Shown: piece by piece, positions 46,320 to 54,993 of the stretch
Layout: each line of letters starts with the position of its first letter
Position numbering within the stretch: position 1 is the stretch's first letter
Assembly: GCA_014647715.1 (NCBI GenBank)
Contig: BMPS01000001.1
Span: 211,645 to 275,644 of the forward strand
Direction of reading: 5' to 3'
Origin: Streptomyces cinereus
Lineage (GTDB): Bacteria; Pseudomonadota; Gammaproteobacteria; Pseudomonadales; Moraxellaceae
DNA length: 64,000 nt
Notes under the pieces: model-generated
Told to the model about the DNA's origin: nothing
The model's input: the letters and a program-made list of their open reading frames with translations, nothing else
Databases searched by the model: none
Made by a program: the position numbers and the translations under genes

Positions 46320-46601
46320 ATGTTCAAGTTTTTTACCCCATTATGCTTCTCATTAAGTTTATTTGGCTGCCAAGCTGTTAGCCCAGCTCAGCAAAATCCC
46401 CAACCTATGCCTCAGCCCATCAAGAAACCTGAGATGATGTGCACCATGCAATATGATCCTGTCTGCGTCAAAACTATCAATAATGGCATTGTCCGCTATC
46501 AAACCTATGGCAACGCTTGTATGGCAAATAATGGCGTCAATGCTATGGACAAGACTATGAGTGTCACTAAAGGTGCTTGTGGGTCAGAGGCTAGCAAGTG
46601 A
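46320..46601 (+). CDS. Small lipoprotein with a Kazal-like four-cysteine domain
   Basis: Predicted periplasmic or outer-membrane lipoprotein of 93 residues; function unknown. A signal peptide ends in the lipobox LFGC (Cys17), followed by a Gln/Pro linker. Then comes a compact domain with Cys41, Cys49, Cys67 and Cys87 in the order C-x7-C, TYGNAC and GAC. This matches a shortened Kazal pattern (DPVCxxx...TYGNACxA...GxC), as in serine-protease inhibitor-like domains. Inhibitor activity is inference. The ribosome binding site AAGGAA is good. It stands alone between rnz and pilR. Confidence 0.62.
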   Translation: MFKFFTPLCFSLSLFGCQAVSPAQQNPQPMPQPIKKPEMMCTMQYDPVCVKTINNGIVRYQTYGNACMANNGVNAMDKTMSVTKGACGSEASK

Positions 46602-46759
46602 CTGAGTTAGTAAGTGATTGGCTAGCAAACGACTGGGCTATGATAATTTAGCCCGACATAACGTCGCACTACCTTGTTTTGCCATAGCTTACTGACGATA
46701 AAATGAGCGAAGTGTTATAATCCCCTCTAATTACTTTGTGTTAAAGGTTTTGCATCTGT

Positions 46760-48451
46760 ATGGCATTAGCGCTGATTATTGATGATGAAGTAGATTTGTG
46801 TCGCTTGATGCAGATGACACTCAAAAAAATGGGCATAGAATCCAAAGTCGCCTATGACTATGCCACCGGTATCAGCCATCTTCAAGCGTATAATTTTGAT
46901 TTTTGCTTAACCGATCTCAAACTCCCTGATGGCACAGGACTTGATATCGTTAAATTTATCAGTAAAAATTATGCCAAAACTCCCGTGGCAGTGATTACCG
47001 CTCACGGTAGTATGGATTTGGCGATTGAAGCGTTAAAACTAGGTGCCTTTGATTTTGTCAATAAACCGCTTGAGCTGTCACGGCTACGCCAACTGGTCGA
47101 AAATGCCTTAAAGGTGGCGCAAAATGCCAATCCACTCAATTGTAAAGAAGTCTATGATCCTTTTAGCAATCGCCTAATCGGACAATCTAACGCCATTGCC
47201 CAGCTCAAAACCACCATCCAAAAATTGGCGCGTAGCCAAGCGCCCGTATTTTTGTGGGGAGAATCGGGCACTGGTAAAGAAGTGGTTGCCAAGCTTATTC
47301 ATGATTTAAGCCCGCGCTGCTCTGCCAATTTTGTGCCTGTTAACTGCGGTGCCATCCCATCAGAGTTGATGGAAAGCGAGTTCTTTGGGCACAAAAAAGG
47401 CAGCTTTACGGGCGCTACCGCAGACAAAGAAGGGTTATTCCAACAAGCAAATGGCGGCACGCTATTTTTGGATGAAGTAGCGGATTTGCCGATTTCCATG
47501 CAAGTCAAATTACTACGCGCGATTCAAGAAAAGAAAATCCGCGCCATTGGGAGTACCCAAGAGATTGCCGTGGATGTGCGCCTTTTATCCGCTACCCATA
47601 AAAATTTGGCTAAGCTTGTCGAAACGGGTGAATTTAGACAAGATTTATATTATCGCATCAACGTGATTGAAGTAAAATTACCCAGTCTCAATGAACGGCG
47701 TGATGATATTTTACTGTTAGCCAATCATTTTATCTCTTTGATTGCAGACGATTGGGGACTAGCGCAGCCACCGACATTATCGAATGAAGCCGCGGTTCAA
47801 TTGACAAACCATCACTTTGCAGGCAACGTGCGTGAATTAAGAAATATCTTAGAGCGGGCGATTACCCTAGCTGATGGTAATGTGATTGAAGCCCATCATT
47901 TGAATTTGCCATTATCAGCCGCCAACGTATCGCCTGACACTCCTAGAATCCATGAAATCCATGAAATCACAGAAACCCCCAATCAATCCGTATCATCAAC
48001 ACCGAGTAAACCGAGCACGTCAAAAGTTGCGCCCTTAGCTGAAGCTAAATCCGCTTCCAACAGCCCCATCAATGCATCCTTTAGCAGCAACTTGTTTGCA
48101 AGTGGTTACAAAGTCAAACCCAATATTCAACTTACGCCCACACCGACGCAATCCAACCATGAAGCGTTAACCCATGAATCGTTAACTTTAGATGCGCCGA
48201 TAGGGGGTATCAATGCGCCTAATTTAGCCCAGCCCTCTGCTGAAGAAGGTCAATTGCCTGAAGAAGGGCTTGAAGAATATTTGATGAATCAAGAACGAAA
48301 AGTCATTATCGCAGCGCTCAACTGCAGTGGCTGGAATCGCACCCAAGCCGCCAAATTATTAAATACAACGTTTCGCTCACTGCGCTACCGTATGAAAAAA
48401 TTGGGCATTGATAGTGACATTGATATTCATAGTGATAGCGATGAGGATTAA
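46760..48451 (+). CDS. pilR: Sigma54-dependent response regulator PilR (NtrC family)
   Basis: DNA-binding activator of sigma54 promoters; PilR typically drives pilA for type IV pili. The 563 residues contain a receiver domain (phosphoacceptor Asp52 in TDLKLPDG), an AAA+ domain with Walker A GESGTGKE (about 166) and the GSFTGA variant of the sigma54-contact loop normal in PilR, and a C-terminal Fis-type helix-turn-helix (NRTQAAKLLNTTFRSLRYRMK). A Ser/Pro/Thr-rich linker of about 100 residues (near 395-495), with short tandem repeats, lies before the HTH and is longer than usual. No pilS sensor kinase gene is adjacent. Its end overlaps convergent folK by four bases. Confidence 0.87.
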   Translation: MALALIIDDEVDLCRLMQMTLKKMGIESKVAYDYATGISHLQAYNFDFCLTDLKLPDGTGLDIVKFISKNYAKTPVAVITAHGSMDLAIEALKLGAFDFVNKPLELSRLRQLVENALKVAQNANPLNCKEVYDPFSNRLIGQSNAIAQLKTTIQKLARSQAPVFLWGESGTGKEVVAKLIHDLSPRCSANFVPVNCGAIPSELMESEFFGHKKGSFTGATADKEGLFQQANGGTLFLDEVADLPISMQVKLLRAIQEKKIRAIGSTQEIAVDVRLLSATHKNLAKLVETGEFRQDLYYRINVIEVKLPSLNERRDDILLLANHFISLIADDWGLAQPPTLSNEAAVQLTNHHFAGNVRELRNILERAITLADGNVIEAHHLNLPLSAANVSPDTPRIHEIHEITETPNQSVSSTPSKPSTSKVAPLAEAKSASNSPINASFSSNLFASGYKVKPNIQLTPTPTQSNHEALTHESLTLDAPIGGINAPNLAQPSAEEGQLPEEGLEEYLMNQERKVIIAALNCSGWNRTQAAKLLNTTFRSLRYRMKKLGIDSDIDIHSDSDED

Positions 48452-48996
48452 AAACTTCGGATAAAGGACAAATCGATATTTTTTGATAAATCTACTATCC
48501 CTACTTGGTCATAACAAGCTAGTGGAAAACGCCGGCGGATGCCTAACCACTGGTTTGCTGATTTAGCAAATAGCACGAATCGATTGCCTTTTTCATCGAG
48601 GCTTTGGTCGATATTGTCAATTTGATGCAGGCATTTTACCGCAATGATATCGATGTCTAACGTAACAGCGGGTTTTTGGTACAGAAGTCTGTCTTGTTGC
48701 TGTTCAAACTGCTTGGTGAGTTGTAGCCATTGCCAATAATCGATTGGCTGCGCAAAGTCTAAATAAGCCACTTGGTTAAAATAAACCGGTGTATTGGATG
48801 TTTGCTTGTTTACATCGTCGTGTAAATTGTTATCACTACAAGTATCTTCATTACTATGAATCGCACTGAGAGTCAAAGTGCCAAATTTTTGCAGCCAGTC
48901 TTTGGCTTTTTGTAAATAATAAGGTTGTTTGACATTACTGGCTAATGACAAAACACAGGCTTCGATGACTATGACATCACGCGGTGGTACACTCAT
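48448..48996 (-). CDS. folK: FolK-like 7,8-dihydro-6-hydroxymethylpterin pyrophosphokinase (divergent)
   Basis: Probably transfers pyrophosphate from ATP to hydroxymethyl-dihydropterin in folate synthesis. It is next to folB, consistent with the pathway. Visible family features are an N-terminal LSLASNV segment (like LSLGSN), the double-strand region with VYFNQVAYLDFAQPI (like FYNAVVEV), and VTLDIDIIAVK (like RTLDIDLL). The usual RWGPR before DIDLL is missing, with YQKPAVTLDID in its place. A loop of Asp/Asn/Thr separates the first two segments. The ATG at 48996 is chosen over a TTG two codons earlier; the ribosome binding site is weak. The product is 182 residues. Identity is moderate. Confidence 0.62.
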   Translation of the reverse strand: MSVPPRDVIVIEACVLSLASNVKQPYYLQKAKDWLQKFGTLTLSAIHSNEDTCSDNNLHDDVNKQTSNTPVYFNQVAYLDFAQPIDYWQWLQLTKQFEQQQDRLLYQKPAVTLDIDIIAVKCLHQIDNIDQSLDEKGNRFVLFAKSANQWLGIRRRFPLACYDQVGIVDLSKNIDLSFIRSF

Positions 48997-49025
48997 ACTC
49001 AAATGCTCAAATAAACATATTTTTT

Positions 49026-49035
49026 GCTTAGGCTA
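49026..49035 (+). repeat. Dispersed word, copy 6 (GCTTAGGCTA core)
   Basis: Ten-base core of the repeat, followed by ATTAA rather than TTT. It lies in the 40-base gap between folK and folB, partly next to the folB stop. Confidence 0.6.
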
Positions 49036-49036
49036 A

Positions 49037-49564
49037 TTAATTTTGCTGAAAACGGGTAATTTTAACCCCCACACTATCGGCTTGTTTGATGGCGGTGGGT
49101 TTGTGAATCGTCACTGTGACTTTTTCTGGGGTAAATTCTGCCAAAATCATCTCAGCGACCAATTGCGCTAACCGCTCTAACAGCGCCACTTTGTTGGCAA
49201 TGCTCACTTCAGCCACGCGCTCACTGACACTTTTATAGTTGATGGCATCTTGAATATTATCAGTCTGCGATGCTTGGTATTGACAGCCCACCATTTCAAT
49301 ATCAAAAATCAACGGTTGGGTTATTTGCTGCTCCCACTCATACACGCCAATCACAGCGTCGACTTTGAGACCCCTCACAAACACCGTATCTGTTGAATTA
49401 CCGGTCAGTTTGATTGGTTGACTATTGGACTTTTCGTTTGCAATCGCATGTAAGGCATCCGCCGCTGAATATAGCGATTCATGCATGGTTTTTTGTGTGG
49501 GGGCTTGCGTGGTGCTGTGGGGCGTTTCAAGCTTAGTTTGTTGGGTGGTTTCTGGTGTCGTCAT
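49037..49564 (-). CDS. folB: Dihydroneopterin aldolase FolB with an N-terminal extension
   Basis: Cleaves dihydroneopterin to hydroxymethyl-dihydropterin in folate synthesis. The family core begins at TVFVRGLKVDAVIGVYEWE (near residue 59), the catalytic Lys lies in VTVTIHKPTAIK, and the core ends near residue 175. E. coli FolB is about 120 residues. The extra 55 residues at the N-terminus are Thr/Gln/Ser-rich; an internal start near the core is possible, but the listed ATG has a GAGAG site before it. It sits between rarD (11 bases) and folK, likely one operon. Confidence 0.87.
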   Translation of the reverse strand: MTTPETTQQTKLETPHSTTQAPTQKTMHESLYSAADALHAIANEKSNSQPIKLTGNSTDTVFVRGLKVDAVIGVYEWEQQITQPLIFDIEMVGCQYQASQTDNIQDAINYKSVSERVAEVSIANKVALLERLAQLVAEMILAEFTPEKVTVTIHKPTAIKQADSVGVKITRFQQN

Positions 49565-49575
49565 TTTTACTCTCG

Positions 49576-50574
49576 TTAGGTATTTCGTTGTTTGATTAAA
49601 TCATAACTAAAAAATACCAACCCTGTCCAAATAAAGGCAAAGGTAATCAATTTATAAATGTTAAAAGGCTCATGATACAAGAATATCGCCAATAAAAAAA
49701 TCATGGACGGGGTCAAATAATTTAAAAAGCTTAATAAACTAAAGTTGACCATTTTGGTGGCTTTATTAAACATGAGCAAAGGTATCAAGGTCACTGGCCC
49801 TGCAATCATCAATAAAAAAATTGATGGCGACAGCCAAAAATCTAACTGACTACTAGCAACATCATGCACAGCAAACCAGCCAATAAAGATAGGTACCAAT
49901 AGCGCCGTTTCGATAAACATCGCGGACAGCGCGTCAAGCGGGGTATGGCGATGCATCAAACCATACACAGAAAAGCTACTCGCCAACACTAACGATACCC
50001 ACGGCAATTTACCCAGCACGACCAGCTGAATCGCCACGCCTATCGCTGCCAAAAACACTGCCATCCATTGCAAAGGACGCAGTTTTTCTTTGATGACCAC
50101 AAGGGATAGTAAAATACCCATCAACGGACCAATATAATAGCCTAAACTGGCTTCCAAAATCTGATCATGATTGACCGCCCACACGTACACCAGCCAATTA
50201 ACTGAGATAATCGTCCCCGAAACGGCAGTATAAAGTAGCCATTTTGGGTTGGCTTGAATCACTTTCACCCAGTGCCATTTTTTAGTCACTGTCATGATCA
50301 GTAAAATCGTGACAAACGTCCAAATAATTCGATGCCCAATGATTTCAATCGCATCATAATCTTTGAGTAGCTTAAAATACAGCGGGAAAAACCCCCAAAT
50401 CAAAAAAGCCGCCAGTGCGGTCAATACCCCTTTGGGCGTGGTCACTACGGTTGGTTTTTCATGGTCAGTAATATCAACGGCACGGGTCGAAATGTCACTA
50501 TTGATGATATCAATTGTTCGATTTTCGGGGATTTGACTCTTAAGGATTTGATTTTGGGGGATTTGATTTTTCAT
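49576..50574 (-). CDS. rarD: EamA/RarD-family transporter
   Basis: Inner-membrane drug/metabolite transporter-superfamily permease of about 332 residues with ten hydrophobic segments. GVLTALAAFLIWGFFPLYFKLL at the start of the membrane region, HRIIWTF and SLGYYIGPLMGILLSLVVI are RarD hallmarks. RarD-type proteins are often called chloramphenicol-sensitivity proteins, but the substrate is unknown. The first 45 residues are polar, with a repeated Gln-Ile-Pro motif encoded by near-tandem GGGGATTTGA words. The ATG at 50574 is chosen over a GTG two codons earlier. It is the first gene of a rarD-folB-folK run. Confidence 0.87.
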   Translation of the reverse strand: MKNQIPQNQILKSQIPENRTIDIINSDISTRAVDITDHEKPTVVTTPKGVLTALAAFLIWGFFPLYFKLLKDYDAIEIIGHRIIWTFVTILLIMTVTKKWHWVKVIQANPKWLLYTAVSGTIISVNWLVYVWAVNHDQILEASLGYYIGPLMGILLSLVVIKEKLRPLQWMAVFLAAIGVAIQLVVLGKLPWVSLVLASSFSVYGLMHRHTPLDALSAMFIETALLVPIFIGWFAVHDVASSQLDFWLSPSIFLLMIAGPVTLIPLLMFNKATKMVNFSLLSFLNYLTPSMIFLLAIFLYHEPFNIYKLITFAFIWTGLVFFSYDLIKQRNT

Positions 50575-50699
50575 TAACACAACGATAAATTTTATTTTTT
50601 ATAAAAAAGCGAAAACTAAGAAAGTCATAGTCTATCTTAGTTTTCATGTCATCCATGTAAAGACTTGCGAAAGTGATACAAGTTTAGCTCAACTAGGGT

Positions 50700-52934
50700 T
50701 TAGTCAGTCACTACTTTAACTTGTAATCCTGCACTATTGACCAGTTCAGCAAAGTTGGGGAAGCTGGTATTGACCGTCTCGGTACCATGAATGGTAATCG
50801 TATCACTCGCGCGCAAACTTGCCACAGTAAAACTCATGGCAATGCGATGGTCATGGTGACATTCAATCTCACCACCACCAAACACCTGTGCCACATCACC
50901 GCGACCTTCAATTTCAATGCCATCATCGAGTACGGTACAGGCAATTCCTAAGGTTTTTAGCCCATCTGCCATCACTTGAATACGGTCAGACTCTTTAACG
51001 CGTAATTCAGCTGCGCCATGCAACACGGTTTTACCCGTGGCACAACTTGCTGCCACAAACAGCACAGGGAATTCATCAATGGCGAGTGGCACCAAGTGCT
51101 CAGGAATCTCAATACCTTGCAATTTTGAAGATTTCACCACAATATCGGCAACTGGCTCACCGCCAACAGTGGTTTCATTGGTCAATGTCAAATCAGCGCC
51201 CATCAGCTTTAAGATATCAATCACGCCGGTGCGCGTGGGATTGATGCCCACTTTGTTGATGGTCACATTGCCTTGTTGGGCGATGGCGCCTGCGACCATA
51301 AAAAATGCCGCGGATGAGATATCAGCAGGCACTGCGATATCACATGCCGTTAATTCGCCGCCCCCTGTCACACTAATTTGATTGCCATTGTGCGCTTTTG
51401 TCACTGTTACAGGATAACCAAATGCCGTCAGCATGCGCTCGGTATGATCGCGCGTCACTTCTGGCTCAATCACCGTGGTGGTGCCTTGTGCCCATAGCCC
51501 TGCTAGCAGCAAACACGATTTCACCTGCGCTGATGCCATCGGCATTTCATAGCGGATACCTGTTAAAGTTTGATTACCGGTGATGCTAATCGGCGGTGTG
51601 CCTTTTTCGCCCGTGGTTTGGATTTTGGCACCCATATCGCGCAGAGGCTTGGCGACGCGTTCCATGGGACGTTTGGATAAACTCGGGTCGCCCGTCATCA
51701 CCGAATCAAATTTTTGTGCTGATAAAATACCTGATAACAAGCGCATACTGGTGCCTGAATTACCCATGTATAATGGATCATGCGAGGGTTTTAACCCATG
51801 TAATCCAACCCCATGAATCACTACCCTGCCTTGGTTTGGACCTTCAATCACTACGCCCATATCGCGAAAGGCCTGCAAAGTAGCGAGTGCGTCTTCACCT
51901 TCCAAAAACCCTGTCACCGTGGTAGTCCCTTTGGCTAACGAACCAAACATAATCGAACGGTGGGAAATAGACTTGTCACCTGCGACGGTGTGACTGCCTT
52001 CAAATTGTTGCGCGGGGGCGATAACGTAAGTTTGCTTCATGGCTTGTTTTTCCAAATAAGGCGTTTTATTTAACATATGTCCAAAATGTTGTCGAGCGGC
52101 TTGGGCTTGGGTCAATATACCCAGCATCTGCTCAGAATCATTGGTTTCAATAATTGCTTTCAACTGGCTTAATTGCTCACTAAATTCATCAATGGCATCG
52201 AGTAGCGCGGTTTTATTGGCATAAAAAATATCATGCCACATGGTTGGGTCGCTGGCGGCGATACGGGTAAAATCCCGAAAGCCACCCGCCGCGAAACGAA
52301 AAATATCCATATTGTCGTTGTGCTTGGCTAGTTGCGCGACTAAATTGTAGGCGAGCAAGTGGGGCAAATGACTGGTACGCGCGAGCACCTTATCATGATA
52401 ATCCGCTGGCATGGTCACCACTTCTGCGCCCGTCTGCGCCCATAGTGCAATGACTTTTTTAACCGCTTGTTTGCTAGTGGTATCTAGCGGCGTTAGGATG
52501 ATTTTATGATTATCAAATAGTTTGGCATTACGCGCATCAATCCCTGATTTTTCTGCGCCTGCAATCGGATGGGCGGGCACAAAACCTTTGGGCATATCGT
52601 CACCAAACACCGCGCTGGCGTCTGCAATGATATTGCCCTTGGTACTGCCCACATCCATGATAATGGTTTTATCGGTAATGATGGGTTTGATTTGCTCAAA
52701 AATCTTTTTGACCGCCTGTACCGGCGTGGCTATTACCACCAAGTCCGCACCTTGCACGGCAAGGGCAGCATCATCAAACCCTGCATCAAGCAGTCCGTAG
52801 TTGATACCTTTGTCAATGGTTGATTGTGAACGGCTGACCGCCACAATTGATTTCGCTAATTTTTTATCACGCATGGCTTGTGCCAAACTTGCGCCGATGA
52901 GCCCTAGCCCAATAAAACACACTTTTTCAAACAT
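50700..52934 (-). CDS. tyrA-aroA: Fused prephenate dehydrogenase / EPSP synthase (TyrA-AroA)
   Basis: Two aromatic-pathway enzymes in one 744-residue chain. Residues 1 to about 290 are TyrA (NAD motif GLGLIGASLAQAM, VGSTKGNI, HPIAGAEKSGIDAR), converting prephenate to 4-hydroxyphenylpyruvate. Residues from about 305 are AroA (AGDKSISHRS, LYMGNSGTSMRLLSG, RDHTERML, FPVLFVAASCATG), making EPSP from shikimate-3-phosphate and PEP. The fusion is known from Acinetobacter and Pseudomonas. The ATG directly follows the EamA gene's stop codon (TAA-ATG), the tightest coupling in this operon. Confidence 0.95.
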   Translation of the reverse strand: MFEKVCFIGLGLIGASLAQAMRDKKLAKSIVAVSRSQSTIDKGINYGLLDAGFDDAALAVQGADLVVIATPVQAVKKIFEQIKPIITDKTIIMDVGSTKGNIIADASAVFGDDMPKGFVPAHPIAGAEKSGIDARNAKLFDNHKIILTPLDTTSKQAVKKVIALWAQTGAEVVTMPADYHDKVLARTSHLPHLLAYNLVAQLAKHNDNMDIFRFAAGGFRDFTRIAASDPTMWHDIFYANKTALLDAIDEFSEQLSQLKAIIETNDSEQMLGILTQAQAARQHFGHMLNKTPYLEKQAMKQTYVIAPAQQFEGSHTVAGDKSISHRSIMFGSLAKGTTTVTGFLEGEDALATLQAFRDMGVVIEGPNQGRVVIHGVGLHGLKPSHDPLYMGNSGTSMRLLSGILSAQKFDSVMTGDPSLSKRPMERVAKPLRDMGAKIQTTGEKGTPPISITGNQTLTGIRYEMPMASAQVKSCLLLAGLWAQGTTTVIEPEVTRDHTERMLTAFGYPVTVTKAHNGNQISVTGGGELTACDIAVPADISSAAFFMVAGAIAQQGNVTINKVGINPTRTGVIDILKLMGADLTLTNETTVGGEPVADIVVKSSKLQGIEIPEHLVPLAIDEFPVLFVAASCATGKTVLHGAAELRVKESDRIQVMADGLKTLGIACTVLDDGIEIEGRGDVAQVFGGGEIECHHDHRIAMSFTVASLRASDTITIHGTETVNTSFPNFAELVNSAGLQVKVVTD

Positions 52935-53849
52935 TTAACTTACCGATTTTTTATAATTTGCTAAAAAGACTGCCAATGCAATCAAAATCCCACCCAACAT
53001 AGTGCTGATGGTTATTGTTTCATCCAATAAAACCACACCCAACAATACCGCAATGAACGGAATAAAATAAATATACAGCGAGGTTTTCACCACGCCCAAA
53101 TGCTTATTGGCATTGGTCCACAACACAAAACACAAAGCTGAAGCGATACCACCTAAAAACAGCAAATTTGCCAGATTGATGGGCGTAAACGCGTGAAGGT
53201 TGATAAAGGCTTCACCTGTCACAAGCATATACAGCGACGCGGTGATTATGCCATACAAAAACACTTTACGCATGCGTACCATCGGGTTCAGTTCATCTTT
53301 AATGGCACTGTTAGCAAACCCAAAGAACGACCACGCCAACCCACTTAATATTGCCAAAATATTACCTAGCATGCCATTGGTCAAATTCATCGGTTGATTC
53401 GCCAATACTAATGCTACACCAACCAACGCCATCACACAGGCAATCAACAGCAACTTGCTAAAGGCATGCGTTTTAATGATAAAACTGGCAATCAGCACCG
53501 TAAACAAGGGGGATGCTGTGACTAGCAGCGCCGCGTTACTGCTATAGGTATATAGCAATGCGGTATTTTCTAGCAAAAAATACAAGGTAATACCGCACAG
53601 CCCCGACAAAAAATACAACACTTCGTTTTTTACACTGCTAAAGGTTTGCAGTCTAGGTGACATGGCAAACAATAACCCATAGGCAAATAACGACCGATAC
53701 AGCAAAATCTGAATGGGTGACATATCCGCCAGCAGCACCTTAGTGCTTGCTAATGTTGTTCCCCAAACAATGACCACAAATAACGCTAAAAAATGCCAAA
53801 ATACTTCACCATTTTTTTCTAACTTTTTTTCTAACCTTTTTTCTAACAT
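52935..53849 (-). CDS. EamA-family (DMT) transporter inside the aromatic operon
   Basis: Ten-helix drug/metabolite transporter-superfamily protein of 304 residues. Two EamA repeats are visible, with FVVIVWGTTLASTKVLLADMSPIQILLYRSLF in the first half and LGVVKTSLYIYFIPFIAVLLGVVLLDE in the second. The N-terminus is a Lys/Glu-rich string (EKRLEKKLEKN). It lies four bases after hisC and directly before tyrA-aroA, hence it is translated with them. This suggests export or uptake of an aromatic intermediate or amino acid, but no substrate is proved. Confidence 0.86.
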   Translation of the reverse strand: MLEKRLEKKLEKNGEVFWHFLALFVVIVWGTTLASTKVLLADMSPIQILLYRSLFAYGLLFAMSPRLQTFSSVKNEVLYFLSGLCGITLYFLLENTALLYTYSSNAALLVTASPLFTVLIASFIIKTHAFSKLLLIACVMALVGVALVLANQPMNLTNGMLGNILAILSGLAWSFFGFANSAIKDELNPMVRMRKVFLYGIITASLYMLVTGEAFINLHAFTPINLANLLFLGGIASALCFVLWTNANKHLGVVKTSLYIYFIPFIAVLLGVVLLDETITISTMLGGILIALAVFLANYKKSVS

Positions 53850-53853
53850 TGGC

Positions 53854-54939
53854 TTAGCTCAATACCTGCGCCAACGTATCTAAAAAACGGTTAATTTCTT
53901 CAGGCAAACCCACACTCACGCGTATCCAGGCTGGCAGACCATACCCAACCATCGGTCGCACTACCACACCTTGCTCAATCAAGGTTTGGTAGATGTCCAT
54001 GCCATCGCCGACATTAACCATCACAAAGTTGGTAGCCGATTTGACATAGACGACACCTAAGCTGTCCAAGCCATCATACAAGGCTTGTTTTTGCTCATGG
54101 TTAAACGCCAAATATTGGTTAATAAAATGTTGGTCTTTAATCGCTGCTGTGGCGGCGGCATGCGCCAATGTACTGGTATTAAACGACTGGCGCGTATAAT
54201 TTAAAATCTCGGCAATACTTGCGCTGCTTACTGCATAACCAATGCGCAAGGCTGCCAGTCCATAAGCTTTGGAAAAACTACGTAGCACAATGACATTGTC
54301 ATACTCTTGGGTCAAATCTACACAGCTGAGCGTTGGCACAAATTCGATGTAAGCCTCATCAATCACCACCAACACCTCTGATGGCACTTTTTTGATGAAT
54401 TTAATCAGGTCATCTTTGGCGAGCACGGTGCCTGTGGGGTTGTTGGGATTGGTGATAATCACCATTTTACAATTGGCAGTTTGATTGACGCTCTCAAGCA
54501 TCGCAGGCAAATCATGCGCAAAATTTTTGGCAGCGACTTGTTGGGTTCGCTCACTAATACCCAAAGACGCCAATTCGTAATCCGAAAACGCGTATTGAGA
54601 GTACACAATCACATCATCGCCATCGGCAAAGCTTGCAGTAATGTTATTGAGTAATTCATTAGAGCCATTACCCAACACAATTTGTTTTGTTTCGCAGCCC
54701 AAAAAATCAGCTAATGCTTGTTTAAGCCCTTGCCCTGCACCATCGGGATAACGCGATAATTCCCCCAGTTTTGACGTGATTGCCAAGGTCACGTGTGGCG
54801 AGCAGCCGGTTGGGTTTTCATTGCTCGCCAATTTGACGATGTCACCCAAGCCATACTCACGGGTCAGCTCTTCATTGGATTTATCCATTTCATAAGCTTT
54901 TAACTGCTCAATACTGTGATTGACCGATTGGATCGTCAT
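53854..54939 (-). CDS. hisC: Histidinol-phosphate / aromatic aminotransferase HisC
   Basis: PLP-dependent class I/II aminotransferase. The 361-residue protein has the N-terminal KLASNENPTGCSP, NPNNPTGT, the PLP lysine in SFSKAYGLAALRIGY and RVSVGLPEEINRFL at the C-terminus. The context (pheA upstream, tyrA-aroA downstream) suggests it transaminates phenylpyruvate or hydroxyphenylpyruvate, as HisC2-type enzymes do in Pseudomonas-like operons, possibly in addition to a histidine role. It is 54 bases after pheA. Confidence 0.93.
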   Translation of the reverse strand: MTIQSVNHSIEQLKAYEMDKSNEELTREYGLGDIVKLASNENPTGCSPHVTLAITSKLGELSRYPDGAGQGLKQALADFLGCETKQIVLGNGSNELLNNITASFADGDDVIVYSQYAFSDYELASLGISERTQQVAAKNFAHDLPAMLESVNQTANCKMVIITNPNNPTGTVLAKDDLIKFIKKVPSEVLVVIDEAYIEFVPTLSCVDLTQEYDNVIVLRSFSKAYGLAALRIGYAVSSASIAEILNYTRQSFNTSTLAHAAATAAIKDQHFINQYLAFNHEQKQALYDGLDSLGVVYVKSATNFVMVNVGDGMDIYQTLIEQGVVVRPMVGYGLPAWIRVSVGLPEEINRFLDTLAQVLS

Positions 54940-54993
54940 ATCAAAACCTTTAGTTGATGATTAATACTAATAAAATTTTATTGCCAAAAACGG

